Assembly: GCA_028687425.1 (NCBI GenBank)
Contig: JAQUAD010000012.1
Span: forward strand, 1 to 58,501
DNA from: Sideroxydans sp.
Lineage (GTDB): Bacteria; Pseudomonadota; Gammaproteobacteria; Burkholderiales; Gallionellaceae
DNA: 58,501 bases
Direction: 5' to 3'
Position 1 is the first letter of the stretch. Every line of letters starts with the position of its first letter. This document shows positions 1 through 9,196 of the stretch, piece after piece. Both the position numbers and the translations under genes were made by a program. The notes beneath the pieces were generated by a model. The model was not told the origin of the DNA. It made no database searches and saw only the letters and a program-made list of their open reading frames with translations.

Positions 1-308
1 TATTTTAAATCGAAAAGTATCCTGTCACCGTCCTTTTCGTTTACGACGCCATACGGATATATGAGCGAAAGCTGTGCGAGATCGCAAAATTTCGCTTTGG
101 ATTCCCGGGGGAGAAGCGACCGGAGCGATTCCTCACCTTTTTCAATGAGACCGTTCGGAATCACGATGAATGAGAGTCCGCTTATACTCCTTAAACCAGC
201 GACACAAGCGCCGACGGAGGAAGCGTGAATCTCCTCCATCTCTTCCCAGACGCCATTTACCCCCGCCAATGCAGTCGCCAGAGCCAACAGCCCTGCCGCA
301 GACAACAT
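1..308 (-). CDS. partial open frame of unknown identity running off the left edge
   Basis: On the minus strand a frame stays open from an ATG at 308 (another at 239) to base 1, about 102 codons without a stop. The last 75 codons read like ordinary protein (for example SFIVIPNGLIEKGEESL), while the matching plus-strand frame is serine-rich and looks like its shadow. The part above about 229 is antisense to fliF. G+C of bases 1-230 counts to about 48%, clearly below the flagellar genes beside it. I do not recognise the product. It may be the 3' side of a gene belonging to inserted or misjoined DNA, or chance. No ribosome site is convincing at either ATG. Confidence 0.25.
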   Translation of the reverse strand, partial: MLSAAGLLALATALAGVNGVWEEMEEIHASSVGACVAGLRSISGLSFIVIPNGLIEKGEESLRSLLPRESKAKFCDLAQLSLIYPYGVVNEKDGDRILFDLK

Positions 309-897
309 GCAAAAGGCGCAGACCACCAACTATGAAGTGGACCGCACCATCCAGCACACCAAGCTGCCTACCGGAAACATCAAGCGCCTGTCGCTGGCGG
401 TGGTGCTGAACAACCGCAGCGTAGCGGACAAGGACGGCAAGATCGTGTCCACCCCCTACACTGAAACGGAAAAGGCGCAGATCGCCTCGCTCATCAAGGA
501 AGCGGTCGGCTTTGAAGAACAGCGCGGCGACACGCTCAACCTGCTGAACAGCGCCTTCAACGACACCACGGAAGAATTGCCCGAGATCCCCATCTGGAAA
601 CAGACCGAGGTCATCGAACTGGCCAAGGACATCGTTAAATATCTGTTGATCATCGGCGGCGTATTCTTCCTGTTGTTCGGCATCATCCGCCCGGCGTTCA
701 AGTCGGTGGCTGAATACACCCCCGCCCCGGAACACACTGGCGGTGGTGAAGATGAAGCAGGCGCTGCCATGGGATATGGCCAACAGATGTCGGCGGCGCA
801 TGCCTACGAAAACAACCTGCAGATCGCCAAGCAACTGGCCAAGGACGACCCCAAGATCGTCGCCACGGTGGTCAAGGAATGGGTGAATAAAGAATGA
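229..897 (+). CDS. fliF: flagellar MS-ring protein FliF, C-terminal part only (5' end missing)
   Basis: FliF forms the inner-membrane MS ring on which rotor and export gate are built. Only the last ~200 residues are present: the end of the periplasmic domain (TTNYEVDRTIQHTK onward), the second membrane helix (near YLLIIGGVFFLLFGIIRP, about 600-680), and the cytoplasmic tail with the FliG-binding end (IVATVVKEWVNKE). The frame is closed by TGA at 226-228; the first ATG is at 307. A complete FliF is about 550 residues, so some 330 residues including the first membrane helix are missing, and the sequence before 229 matches no FliF part in any frame. Stop overlaps fliG start (ATGA). Either disrupted by an insertion or a chimeric join; the identity of the retained part is clear. 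Confidence 0.88.
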   Translation: MSSISSQTPFTPANAVARANSPAADNMQKAQTTNYEVDRTIQHTKLPTGNIKRLSLAVVLNNRSVADKDGKIVSTPYTETEKAQIASLIKEAVGFEEQRGDTLNLLNSAFNDTTEELPEIPIWKQTEVIELAKDIVKYLLIIGGVFFLLFGIIRPAFKSVAEYTPAPEHTGGGEDEAGAAMGYGQQMSAAHAYENNLQIAKQLAKDDPKIVATVVKEWVNKE

Positions 898-1886
898 GTG
901 ACGAAGGCGTAAACAAGAGCGCGATCCTGCTCATGACCCTCGGCGCCGATGAAGCTGCCGAAGTGATGCGCTATCTGGAGCCCAAGGAAGTGCAGAAGAT
1001 CAGCTCTGCCATGGTCGCGCTGAAGAACCTGTCACGCGAGCAGATCGCCACCGTGTTCGACGAATTCCATACCAGTGCGGCCGAGAAGACCACCATCGGC
1101 ATGGATTCCAGCGGCTACATCCGCGACATGCTGAACAAGGCGCTGGGCGACGACAAGGCTGCCGGCCTGCTCGACCGCATCCTGCACAACAGCGACACCA
1201 GCGGCATCGAAAGCCTGAAGTGGATGGATCCGGATTCCGTGGCCGACCTGGTCGCCAACGAGCATCCGCAGATCATCGCCACCATCATGGTGCACCTGGA
1301 GCCGGACCAGGCCTCAGCGGTACTGAACAAGCTGACCGAGCGTGTCCGCAACGACGTCTTGCTGCGCATCGCCACGCTGGACAGCGTGCAGCCGACCGCC
1401 CTGCAGGAATTGAACGATGTGCTGACCAAGCTGCTGTCCGGCAACGCGATGGCCAAGAAAAGCATCCGCGGCGGCATCAAGACCGCAGCCGAGATCCTCA
1501 ACTACATCGGCAGCACGCAGGAACAGATCATCGAATCGGTGCGCACGCACGACGCGGAACTGGCGCAAAAGATCATGGACGAGATGTTCGTATTCGAGGA
1601 CATCATGGAAGTGGACGATCGCGGCATCCAGCTGGTGCTGCGCGAAGTGCAGTCCGAATCGCTGATCGTCGCGCTCAAGGGCGCCAGCGAAGAACTGCGC
1701 GAGAAGATCTTCAAGAACATGTCGCAACGTGCCGCCGAGATGCTGCGCGAAGATCTGGAAGCCAAGGGCCCGGTCAAGCTCAGCGAAGTCGAATCCGAGC
1801 AGAAGGAGATCCTCAAGGTCGTGCGCCGTCTGGCCGACGAAGGTCAGATCGTGCTAGGCGGCAAGGGAGAGGACGCTTATGTCTGA
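894..1886 (+). CDS. fliG: flagellar motor switch protein FliG
   Basis: Rotor protein that links the FliF ring to FliM and carries the charged face against which MotA pushes. At 330 residues it has the usual length. The N-terminal FliF-binding domain starts MSDEGVNKSAILLMTLG; the middle domain carries the conserved EHPQ motif (residues 123-126); the C-terminal domain ends with the charged torque helix (VLREVQSESLIVALKGA...REDLEAKGPVKLSEVE). The ATG lies inside the fliF stop (ATGA) and the 3' end overlaps fliH by 8 bases, so translation of all three is probably coupled. Confidence 0.97.
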   Translation: MSDEGVNKSAILLMTLGADEAAEVMRYLEPKEVQKISSAMVALKNLSREQIATVFDEFHTSAAEKTTIGMDSSGYIRDMLNKALGDDKAAGLLDRILHNSDTSGIESLKWMDPDSVADLVANEHPQIIATIMVHLEPDQASAVLNKLTERVRNDVLLRIATLDSVQPTALQELNDVLTKLLSGNAMAKKSIRGGIKTAAEILNYIGSTQEQIIESVRTHDAELAQKIMDEMFVFEDIMEVDDRGIQLVLREVQSESLIVALKGASEELREKIFKNMSQRAAEMLREDLEAKGPVKLSEVESEQKEILKVVRRLADEGQIVLGGKGEDAYV

Positions 1887-2520
1887 TTTCCTCGGCAAGG
1901 ATGAGAATTCGCTCACCGCGTGGCAGCGCTGGGAACTGCCGGCGTTCGAGTCCGCGCGCGATACCGTGCGCGCCAGCCTGCCCACCGCCGCCGAGCTGGA
2001 AATGATGCAGCAACAGGCGCGCGAAGAGGCCCTTCAAGCCGGTTACGCGGAAGGCCGGCAGCGCGGGTATGCCGACGGTCTGCAACAAGCAACGCAAGAG
2101 AACCAGCATCTGCTCGAACTTGCCAACGTGCTGGCCGCGAAGATCGATGAAACTGTGGTGCAGGAACTCACCGGTCTGGCACTGGACGTCGCACGCCAGG
2201 TGATACAGCAAGCGGTCAAGGTACAACCGGAACTGTTGCAAGCCGCAGTGCGCGAAGCCATCGGCAGCCTGCCGGTATTCAACCAGGCCGCGCATGTGAT
2301 CCTCAATCCGGAAGATGCCGCCATGGTGCGAGATCGCATGGGCGAGCAGCTTGCCCACACCGGCTGGAAGATACTGGAAGACGTGCGCATGGAGCGCGGC
2401 AATGCGCGCCTGGAGACCGCCAACAGTCAGGTGGATGCCACACTGGCCGCGCGCTGGGAGCGCGTGATCGCCGCCATGGGGCAGGACGCCCCCTGGTTGA
2501 TCAGAACGGACGCAAACTGA
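1879..2520 (+). CDS. fliH: flagellar export ATPase regulator FliH
   Basis: FliH is the peripheral stalk of the flagellar type III export ATPase; it dimerises, binds FliI and docks it to the C ring through FliN. The 213-residue product has the characteristic stretch of glycines at four-residue spacing ([15 protein letters not shown], about residues 54-68), followed by a predicted coiled region and the conserved V-ATPase E-like C-terminal domain. It starts 8 bases inside fliG and ends 2 bases before fliI. Sequence conservation in this family is low, so order and the glycine repeat carry most of the call. Confidence 0.94.
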   Translation: MSDFLGKDENSLTAWQRWELPAFESARDTVRASLPTAAELEMMQQQAREEALQAGYAEGRQRGYADGLQQATQENQHLLELANVLAAKIDETVVQELTGLALDVARQVIQQAVKVQPELLQAAVREAIGSLPVFNQAAHVILNPEDAAMVRDRMGEQLAHTGWKILEDVRMERGNARLETANSQVDATLAARWERVIAAMGQDAPWLIRTDAN

Positions 2521-2522
2521 AC

Positions 2523-3926
2523 ATGCAGACCGCCCATCAACAACGCTGGCAGGAAGCGCTTCACGCCCATCGCGAATTGGCGCAGCAAAGCACGCCCATG
2601 CTGGTGAGCGGACGCCTCACTAAAGTCACCGGTCTGGTGATGGAAGCGGTCGGCCTGCGCATGGCGGTCGGCAGCACCTGCTGGATCGAACTTCCCAACA
2701 ATCGCATCGAAGCGGAAGTGGTCGGTTTCGCCGGCGACAAACTGTTCCTGATGCCCGAGAACGATGTGCACGGTCTGGTACCGGGCGCACGCGTGGTGCC
2801 GGTGGAGCACGCTCGTGCGCCCTACAAGGTCGGCGAGCAGGCAGCGCTGCGTCGTCGCACCTCCGATCTGGCGCGCCACTTGCCGGTGGGCGACCATCTG
2901 CTCGGCCGCGTGCTGGATGGTGCGGGTCGTCCGCTCGACCAGTATGGCACGCTGATGGAGAGCGGCAGCGCACCCTTGCAGAGCCGTCCCATCAACCCGC
3001 TGGAACGCGCCGCCATCCATGAAGCGCTCGATGTCGGCGTGCGCGCCATCAACAGTCTGCTCACCGTGGGCCGCGGTCAGCGCATGGGCCTGTTCGCCGG
3101 TTCCGGCGTGGGCAAGAGCGTACTGCTCGGCATGATGGCGCGTTACACCAGTGCCGATGTGATCGTGGTCGGCCTGATCGGCGAGCGTGGCCGCGAAGTG
3201 AAAGAGTTCATCACCGACATTCTCGGCAAGGAAGGTCTGACGCGCTCGGTGGTGGTGGCTGCCCCGGCCGACACCAGCCCGTTGATGCGCATGCAAGGCG
3301 CCGCCTATGCCACCACCATCGCCGAATATTTCCGCGACCAGGGCAAGAACGTGCTGCTGATCATGGATTCGCTTACCCGCTATGCCATGGCGCAGCGCGA
3401 GATCGCGCTGGCCATCGGTGAACCGCCGGCGACCAAAGGCTACCCGCCCTCGGTGTTCGCCAAGTTGCCGCAGCTGGTGGAGCGCGCAGGCAACGGTTCG
3501 GAAGGCGGCGGTTCGATCACCGCGTTCTATACCGTGCTGACCGAAGGCGACGACCAGCAGGATCCGATCGCGGACAGCGCACGCGCCATCCTCGACGGCC
3601 ACATCGTACTGTCGCGCCGTCTGGCCGAGGCCGGGCATTATCCGGCCATCGATATCGAGGCCTCGATCAGCCGTGCCATGAACCATCTGGTGAGCAATGA
3701 GCATTTTGCACAGGTACAGCAATTCAAACGCCTGTACGCACACTACCAGCGCAATCATGACCTGGTCAGCGTGGGCGCCTACGTCCCCGGCAGCGATCCC
3801 TTGCTGGATGAAGCAATCGCCCGCTATCCAGCGATGGAGCGCTTCCTCAAACAAGGCATGTACGAAGCAGAAGCGTATAGTTCCAGTCAGGCGCAGTTCG
3901 CAACCGTGTTTACTGCTAATCAATGA
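2523..3926 (+). CDS. fliI: flagellum-specific export ATPase FliI
   Basis: Hexameric ATPase that drives unfolding and delivery of rod, hook and filament subunits to the export gate; related to F1 beta. The 467-residue product shows Walker [12 protein letters not shown] (residues 189-199), Walker [11 protein letters not shown] (277-286) and the family motif [16 protein letters not shown]. The start ATG follows the fliH stop after 2 bases, and the stop overlaps the fliJ ATG (ATGA). Length and all motifs are normal. Confidence 0.98.
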   Translation: MQTAHQQRWQEALHAHRELAQQSTPMLVSGRLTKVTGLVMEAVGLRMAVGSTCWIELPNNRIEAEVVGFAGDKLFLMPENDVHGLVPGARVVPVEHARAPYKVGEQAALRRRTSDLARHLPVGDHLLGRVLDGAGRPLDQYGTLMESGSAPLQSRPINPLERAAIHEALDVGVRAINSLLTVGRGQRMGLFAGSGVGKSVLLGMMARYTSADVIVVGLIGERGREVKEFITDILGKEGLTRSVVVAAPADTSPLMRMQGAAYATTIAEYFRDQGKNVLLIMDSLTRYAMAQREIALAIGEPPATKGYPPSVFAKLPQLVERAGNGSEGGGSITAFYTVLTEGDDQQDPIADSARAILDGHIVLSRRLAEAGHYPAIDIEASISRAMNHLVSNEHFAQVQQFKRLYAHYQRNHDLVSVGAYVPGSDPLLDEAIARYPAMERFLKQGMYEAEAYSSSQAQFATVFTANQ

Positions 3927-4399
3927 ATATCGCCATGACCAAACCTTTTACATTGGCACCGCTGGTAGATCTGGCCCATCAGAAAAATGATGCGGCCACG
4001 CGCAAGCTGGGCAAGCTGAACCAGCAGCAACAGAATGCGCAAGCCAAGCTGGCCGCGCTGCAACAGTACCGGCGCGAATATTCCGCGCAGTTCGAGGAAG
4101 CGGCCAAACAAGGCATGACGCCTACCGACATGGTCAACTTCCAGAACTTCATCGGCCGCCTGGACCAGGCCATCCGCCAACAGCAAGGCGAGATCGAGAA
4201 GGCGAAAAGTTCGGTACAGACAGGCCGCCACGAGTTGATGGACACCACGCGCAAGATGCGCTCGTTCGATGCATTGGCCGATCGCCATGCCGAAAATGAA
4301 AAGAGACTCGAAGCCAAGGCAGAACAACGCCAGCAAGACGAACAGAGCGGACGTTTCTCCGCCCAGCATCGCACTGACAAGCAAGACTCGAATCAATAA
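3923..4399 (+). CDS. fliJ: flagellar export protein FliJ
   Basis: FliJ is the central-stalk-like coiled-coil protein of the export ATPase and escorts chaperones. The 158-residue product is almost wholly charged helix rich in Q, K, A and E ([21 protein letters not shown]), as in the family, and no other domain is seen. The ATG at 3923 overlaps the fliI stop; a second ATG at 3935 ([10 protein letters not shown]) is an alternative start because family members usually begin with a sequence like it. Called by position between fliI and fliK plus the coiled-coil character. Confidence 0.9.
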   Translation: MNIAMTKPFTLAPLVDLAHQKNDAATRKLGKLNQQQQNAQAKLAALQQYRREYSAQFEEAAKQGMTPTDMVNFQNFIGRLDQAIRQQQGEIEKAKSSVQTGRHELMDTTRKMRSFDALADRHAENEKRLEAKAEQRQQDEQSGRFSAQHRTDKQDSNQ

Positions 4400-4411
4400 G
4401 GGAGACATGAC

Positions 4412-5530
4412 ATGAGCAGCCTGCCCATCCTTAGCAGCCAGACACCGAACAACAGCAAATCCGTCGCCGGCAAGAACAACAATAGCACCCCCGGCGCAGA
4501 GGACATCTCGGGCGGCCGCGCACCGTTCGGGGAATTGCTGGCCAAACAATTGAACCCGCAAGGTCGCGATATCAAAACCGACATCCTGAAAACCATCACG
4601 CAAACCGAACTCGACCCTTCGTCTACAGACCCGAATGCCTTGGACCCAAGTACCTTGGGCGCAAGTGCCATAGATCCGACTGCCTTGCTCGGCCAGCGCA
4701 CGGATGGTTTGGCACTACCATCCGACCTGCTGGCCAGCCTGTTGCCGCAAGACAAGCGTGTGGCACTGTCGGATAGCAAAGACAGCGCCGCCGACGCCAC
4801 AGTGGAAACGATCCCGGGTCTGAACGAAAAAGCGGATGAAGTCATCCCTGCTGCACGCCTCACGGATGGCACGAAAACCGTGCCGATCAACACACACGAC
4901 AAACGTGCCGACAGCGGCATCCAGCCTGATTCCGCCTTTGCCACCGCCTTGCAAGCCGAGAAAAAAACGGGAACCAGTGCGGCGGCCGGCAAGTTCGACA
5001 GCCTTACCCTGCCACTCCAGACCACGAATACATCAACCACCATCGGCATGCCCAACGCACTCGCTACCGCTCCGGTAGCGCAGACAACCACAGCGCAAGC
5101 CACGATCACCACGCCCCTGAACCAAGCACAATGGGCCGATGACTTCAGCCAGAAAGTGACCTGGATGGCGACGCAGCGCACGCAAAGTGCCGAACTGCAT
5201 CTGAATCCGGCGCAACTGGGGCCGCTGGAAGTCTCGCTCAAATTGAACGGCGACCAGGCCACCCTGCAATTCACCTCGGCCCATGCCGCGGTACGCGATG
5301 CCATTGAGCAATCCATCCCGCGCCTGCGCGACATGCTGGCCGACAGCGGCATCTCGCTGGGCAACACCACGGTCAGCGATCAGGCACCGCGCGAGCAACA
5401 GCAACGCGATCAGACCGGCCGCATGCAGGGCAACGGCAACATGGACAATGCGCCGGAATCTGAAGCGGTGCTGGTGCAGTCGAGCACGCGTTTGAGCCGT
5501 CATGACGGCGTGGTGGATACCTTCGTCTGA
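4412..5530 (+). CDS. fliK: flagellar hook-length control protein FliK
   Basis: Secreted molecular ruler that ends hook growth and switches export specificity through FlhB. The 372-residue protein has a long low-complexity, T/A/P/D-rich N-terminal part and the conserved C-terminal domain (about residues 245-335) with LHLNPAQLGPLEVSLKL and AAVRDAIEQSIPRLRDMLADSG. Near residues 68-92 it has short degenerate DP-x-x-L repeats. A ribosome site (AGGGAGA) lies upstream of ATG 4412. It is the last gene before a 92-base gap containing a hairpin, so a transcript boundary or processing point may follow. Confidence 0.95.
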   Translation: MSSLPILSSQTPNNSKSVAGKNNNSTPGAEDISGGRAPFGELLAKQLNPQGRDIKTDILKTITQTELDPSSTDPNALDPSTLGASAIDPTALLGQRTDGLALPSDLLASLLPQDKRVALSDSKDSAADATVETIPGLNEKADEVIPAARLTDGTKTVPINTHDKRADSGIQPDSAFATALQAEKKTGTSAAAGKFDSLTLPLQTTNTSTTIGMPNALATAPVAQTTTAQATITTPLNQAQWADDFSQKVTWMATQRTQSAELHLNPAQLGPLEVSLKLNGDQATLQFTSAHAAVRDAIEQSIPRLRDMLADSGISLGNTTVSDQAPREQQQRDQTGRMQGNGNMDNAPESEAVLVQSSTRLSRHDGVVDTFV

Positions 5531-5532
5531 AC

Positions 5533-5556
5533 GCAGAAATACGCCCTAATTTCTGC
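5533..5556 (+). terminator. hairpin between fliK and fliL
   Basis: GCAGAAAT (5533-5540) and ATTTCTGC (5549-5556) form a perfect 8-bp stem with an 8-base loop just after the fliK stop. The bases after it (CTTATTCCCG) are not a clean T-run, so it may be a weak terminator or an mRNA-processing hairpin separating fliK from fliLMNOPQR. Confidence 0.45.
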
Positions 5557-5622
5557 CTTATTCCCGTGATGGTGTAAGCTTGGCCTTCCGCATAATCATC
5601 ATCAACAGGAAAGGAAACAGAG

Positions 5623-6273
5623 ATGGCGTCAAAACCCGCAAAGCCAGCACCGGCAGCTCCCGCAGAGGACGCACCAGCGCCCGCCAAGAGCAATAAGCTG
5701 CTGATCATCATCATCGGCCTGCTGGTTCTTATCATCGCCGGTGGCGCCGGCTGGTACTTCACCAAGGGCCATGCCCCCGCCGCGGAAGAGCACGCTGCTG
5801 AAGCGCACAAGCCGGAGCCTGTCAAAGAACCGAAATTCATTCCATTGGGCGAAAAGTTCACCGTCAATCTGCAGCGCGAAGAAGGCGACCAGTACCTGCA
5901 AGCCGGCATCACATTGAAGATCATCGATCCGGAACTTGAACTCAAGATCAAGAATGCAATGCCCGAGGTCCGCAGCAAATTGCTGTTCCTGCTGTCAAGC
6001 AAGAAACCTTCCGAACTGGTGACGTCCGAAGGCAAGGCAGTGCTTGTCGAACAGATCATCGCCGCAGTGGACAGTATCCTGGGGATCGAAAGCGAAGCCG
6101 AGGTTGCGCCGGCAGCACCTGCGCCTGCCGCACACGACGAGCCTGCACACGGTGAAGCCCCCCATGGCGAAACTGCACCGGCAGCAACGGCTAACGCTGC
6201 GCCCGCTGCACCCAGGAAACCCAAGACCACCGGTGTGGTGGATGTGTTGTTCAGCGATTTCATCATCCAGTAA
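5623..6273 (+). CDS. fliL: flagellar basal body-associated protein FliL
   Basis: Single-pass inner-membrane protein that rings the stator units and supports torque. Layout: short Pro/Ala/Lys N-terminus, one membrane helix (residues about 24-45, LLIIIIGLLVLIIAGGAGWYF), then the periplasmic FliL domain (FIPLGEKFTVNLQ to KSELVTSEGKA-like region), and an unusual Ala/Pro/His-rich segment (about 163-205) before the conserved end VDVLFSDFIIQ. At 216 residues it is longer than the usual 150-180 because of that insert. A good ribosome site (AAAGGAAA) precedes ATG 5623. Confidence 0.95.
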   Translation: MASKPAKPAPAAPAEDAPAPAKSNKLLIIIIGLLVLIIAGGAGWYFTKGHAPAAEEHAAEAHKPEPVKEPKFIPLGEKFTVNLQREEGDQYLQAGITLKIIDPELELKIKNAMPEVRSKLLFLLSSKKPSELVTSEGKAVLVEQIIAAVDSILGIESEAEVAPAAPAPAAHDEPAHGEAPHGETAPAATANAAPAAPRKPKTTGVVDVLFSDFIIQ

Positions 6274-6288
6274 AGGTGCTTTGAAGCC

Positions 6289-7287
6289 ATGAGCGAATTC
6301 TTATCCCAGGACGAAGTCGACTCGCTGCTGCGGGGCGTCACGGGTGAGACCGAGGAAGTCAAGGACGAATCGGAACCCGGGGGTGTTCGCGCCTACAACA
6401 TGGCGACACAGGAGCGCATCGTGCGTGGGCGCATGCCCACCATGGAGATCATCAACGAGCGCTTCGCACGACTGTTCCGCATCGCGCTGTACAACTTCAT
6501 CCATCGCTCTTCGGAAGTCTCGGTAGGGCCGGTCAAGGTGATGAAATTCTCCGAATTCATCCGCAACCTGCCTGTGCCGGCCAACCTCAATCTGGTGCAG
6601 GTCAAACCTTTGCGCGGCAATGCGCTGTTCATCTTCGACCCGAATCTGGTGTTCATGGTGGTGGACAGCCTGTTTGGCGGCGACGGTCGTTTCCACACCC
6701 GCGTCGAGGGGCGTGAATTCACCCAGACCGAACATCGCATCATCCAGAAGATGCTCGATGTGCTGTTCGAGGCTTATGCAAAATCATGGGAGCCGGTCCA
6801 CAAACTGGAATTCGAGTTCCTGCGTTCGGAGGTCAACCCGCAGTTCGCCAACATCGCCACGCCGAACGAGGTGGTGGTGGTGACGACCTTCGAGGTCGAG
6901 TTCACCGGGGTCGGCGGTTCCATCCACGTGTGCATGCCTTACGCGATGATCGAGCCTATCCGCGAACTGCTGTACAGCACCATGCAGGGCGACCATGTCA
7001 TCGCCGACAAGCGCTGGTTACACATGCTTTCCAAGCAGATACAGTCCGCCGAGATCGAGCTCAACGCCATCCTCGGCCACGCTTCGACCACGCTGGATCA
7101 TGTGCTGCGCATGAAAGTCGATGATGTCATTCCACTTGAAGTGCCGGAGAACGTCAGCGTGATGGTGGATAACGTGCCGGTGATGGAGTGCAAATACGGC
7201 ATCTCCAATTCGCACTATGCATTGAAGGTCGAGCGTATGGTGAAGACAGAGACGATCGAATCTCAACCTGGAGGAAAAAATGGCTGA
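6289..7287 (+). CDS. fliM: flagellar motor switch protein FliM
   Basis: Middle ring of the C ring; binds CheY-P and passes the switch signal to FliG. The N-terminal CheY-binding motif is recognisable (MSEFLSQDEVDSLLRGV), followed by the CheC/CheX-like middle domain (LFRIALYNFIHRSSEVSVG... GGDGRFHTRVEGREFTQTE) and the C-terminal surface-presentation domain that contacts FliN. Length 332 is normal. It overlaps fliN by 8 bases. The intact CheY-binding peptide suggests a chemotaxis system elsewhere in the genome. Confidence 0.98.
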   Translation: MSEFLSQDEVDSLLRGVTGETEEVKDESEPGGVRAYNMATQERIVRGRMPTMEIINERFARLFRIALYNFIHRSSEVSVGPVKVMKFSEFIRNLPVPANLNLVQVKPLRGNALFIFDPNLVFMVVDSLFGGDGRFHTRVEGREFTQTEHRIIQKMLDVLFEAYAKSWEPVHKLEFEFLRSEVNPQFANIATPNEVVVVTTFEVEFTGVGGSIHVCMPYAMIEPIRELLYSTMQGDHVIADKRWLHMLSKQIQSAEIELNAILGHASTTLDHVLRMKVDDVIPLEVPENVSVMVDNVPVMECKYGISNSHYALKVERMVKTETIESQPGGKNG

Positions 7288-7681
7288 AGACACGACAGAA
7301 GAAGCAATCAGCGCCGACGATTGGGGCGCGGCCATGGCCGAACAAGCTGCATCCGAAACCCCGGCGGCGCAACCGCATGTGTTCGAGCAGTTCGCCGGAG
7401 AAGGCGGCGCCACCGCGCACAACGACCTGGATATGATCCTGGACATCCCGGTACAACTCACCGTGGAACTGGGACGCACCAAGATGCCGATCAAGAACCT
7501 GTTGCAACTGGCTCAGGGTTCGGTGGTGGAACTGGCCGGCATGGCCGGCGAACCGCTGGATGTGCTGATCAACGGTTTCCTCATTGCGCAGGGTGAAGTG
7601 GTGGTGGTGAACGACAAGTTGGGCATCCGTCTGACCGACATCATCACGCCGTCGGAACGACTGCGTCGCATCAACAAATAA
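7280..7681 (+). CDS. fliN: flagellar motor switch protein FliN
   Basis: Bottom of the C ring and docking site for FliH/FliI. The 133-residue product has an acidic, variable first 45 residues and the conserved SpoA domain (DIPVQLTVELGRTKMPIKNL... GEVVVVNDKLGIRLTDII). Ribosome site GGAGGA sits inside the end of fliM, 8 bases before ATG 7280, which fixes the start despite the overlap. Confidence 0.97.
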   Translation: MAEDTTEEAISADDWGAAMAEQAASETPAAQPHVFEQFAGEGGATAHNDLDMILDIPVQLTVELGRTKMPIKNLLQLAQGSVVELAGMAGEPLDVLINGFLIAQGEVVVVNDKLGIRLTDIITPSERLRRINK

Positions 7682-7695
7682 CCCGGGACACAACC

Positions 7696-8145
7696 ATGCT
7701 CACCCGTCTGTTTGCTGCCCTGTTCGCAGCAATCTGCTCTCCGCTCGCCCATGCAGCGGATGCCGCGCGCAGCACCTACGTCCCCCCGCCCCCTCCCGCC
7801 GGCGTATCGTCCGGCAGCGTGGTGCAGGTGATCGTCAGCCTGTTTCTGGTGCTGGCAGCGGTGATGGCGGTCGCATGGTTCCTGAAACGCCTCAACCATC
7901 CGCATCAAAGCGGCCTTGGTGCCCTGAAAGTGGTAAGCGGCATCGCGGTCGGCCAACGCGAGCGCATCGTGCTGGTCGAGGTGAACGATACCTGGCTGGT
8001 GGTCGGCGTGGCACCGGGACAGGTGAATGCCCTGCACACCATGGCCAAGGGCACAATTCCGGAAACCGATTCATCCACTGGGACCATACCGGAAAGATCG
8101 TTCCAGAGCTGGCTCAAACAGCACATGGAGAAACGCAATGGCTAG
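7696..8145 (+). CDS. fliO: flagellar export-gate assembly protein FliO
   Basis: FliO helps assemble the FliP5 pore of the flagellar export gate. The product (149 residues) has a signal-like hydrophobic N-terminus ([20 protein letters not shown]), a proline-rich spacer (PPPPPAGV), one membrane helix ([22 protein letters not shown]) and the short cytoplasmic FliO domain with [20 protein letters not shown]. Sits between fliN and fliP as in most proteobacteria and overlaps fliP by 8 bases. Confidence 0.93.
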   Translation: MLTRLFAALFAAICSPLAHAADAARSTYVPPPPPAGVSSGSVVQVIVSLFLVLAAVMAVAWFLKRLNHPHQSGLGALKVVSGIAVGQRERIVLVEVNDTWLVVGVAPGQVNALHTMAKGTIPETDSSTGTIPERSFQSWLKQHMEKRNG

Positions 8146-8902
8146 CCGCTTGTCACCGCATGTGGTTTTCCTGCTGATGCTGCTGGGGCTTGGCTTGGTA
8201 ATGCCGGCCGCCCATGCCGCTGAAGCCGGCATGCTGGCGATCACCAGCACACCCACAGCCGGCGGCGGTCAGACCTACACCCTGAGCCTGCAGACGCTGA
8301 TCCTGATCACGTCGCTCACTTTCCTGCCGGCCATCCTGTTGATGATGACTGCGTTCACACGCATCGTCATCGTGCTGGCCATGTTGCGCTCCGCCATCGG
8401 CACCCCTTCTTCGCCACCGACACAGGTATTGATCGGCCTGTCGATGTTCCTCACGTTTTTCGTGATGTCGCCGGTGCTGGAAAAAATATACAACGAGGCC
8501 TACCTGCCCTACAGCCAGAACAAGATGGATCTGGAAACGGCATATGAAAAAGGCAGTGCGCCGCTCAAGGCCTTCATGCTGCGCCAGACACGCGAAGCCG
8601 ATCTGGCTTTGTTCGTGCGCATCTCCAACAGCGAGGAACTTGAAAGCCCTGAAGACGTACCATTGAAAATACTGGTGCCAGCCTATGTCACCAGCGAATT
8701 GAAGACTGCTTTCCAGATCGGTTTCATGATCTTCATCCCCTTCCTCATCATCGATATGGTGGTGGCAAGCGTGCTGATGTCGATGGGTATGATGATGCTG
8801 TCGCCGGCCATCATCTCTCTGCCGTTCAAGATCATGCTGTTCGTGCTGGCCGATGGCTGGAACCTGCTGATCGGTTCGCTCGTGCAAAGTTTCTATACGT
8901 AA
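8138..8902 (+). CDS. fliP: flagellar type III export-gate protein FliP
   Basis: FliP pentamer is the core of the export channel. The 254-residue protein begins with a cleavable signal peptide ([17 protein letters not shown]...AAHA) and has four membrane helices; family motifs [20 protein letters not shown] and [20 protein letters not shown] are intact. The frame is open further upstream to 8027, but ATG 8138, after GGAG at 8127-8130 within fliO, gives the signal peptide and standard length, so I used it. Confidence 0.97.
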   Translation: MASRLSPHVVFLLMLLGLGLVMPAAHAAEAGMLAITSTPTAGGGQTYTLSLQTLILITSLTFLPAILLMMTAFTRIVIVLAMLRSAIGTPSSPPTQVLIGLSMFLTFFVMSPVLEKIYNEAYLPYSQNKMDLETAYEKGSAPLKAFMLRQTREADLALFVRISNSEELESPEDVPLKILVPAYVTSELKTAFQIGFMIFIPFLIIDMVVASVLMSMGMMMLSPAIISLPFKIMLFVLADGWNLLIGSLVQSFYT

Positions 8903-8922
8903 CAAGAATAATGGAGGCGTCC

Positions 8923-9192
8923 ATGACTCCCGAAAGCGTAATGACCATCGGCCAACAGGCCATTGAACTGACCCTGCTGCTGGCAGCGCCCATGCTGCTG
9001 ACCGCGCTCATCATCGGTCTGGCCGTCAGCATCTTCCAGGCTGCGACCCAGATCAATGAGATGACGCTGTCCTTCATCCCGAAAGCTTTCGGCATCTTCG
9101 GTGCCCTGCTGTTCGCCGGCCACTGGATGGTCGGCCTGATGCTGGAATACATCACGCGACTGTACGGCAGCATCCCTTACATCATAGGCTAG
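8923..9192 (+). CDS. fliQ: flagellar export-gate protein FliQ
   Basis: Four copies of FliQ pack around the FliP/FliR gate. The protein is two long membrane helices with conserved QAIELTLLLAAPMLLTALIIG and TQINEMTLSFIPK. ATG 8923 follows GGAGG (8914-8918) at proper distance and gives the family-standard 89 residues; the in-frame ATG at 8911 overlaps that ribosome site and was not chosen. Confidence 0.97.
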   Translation: MTPESVMTIGQQAIELTLLLAAPMLLTALIIGLAVSIFQAATQINEMTLSFIPKAFGIFGALLFAGHWMVGLMLEYITRLYGSIPYIIG

Positions 9193-9196
9193 TCGT

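Noticed and set aside
4611-4700. Short tandem repeats in fliK
   Set aside because: Degenerate DPxxL-type peptide repeats only, typical for the variable middle of FliK; no clear DNA repeat unit.
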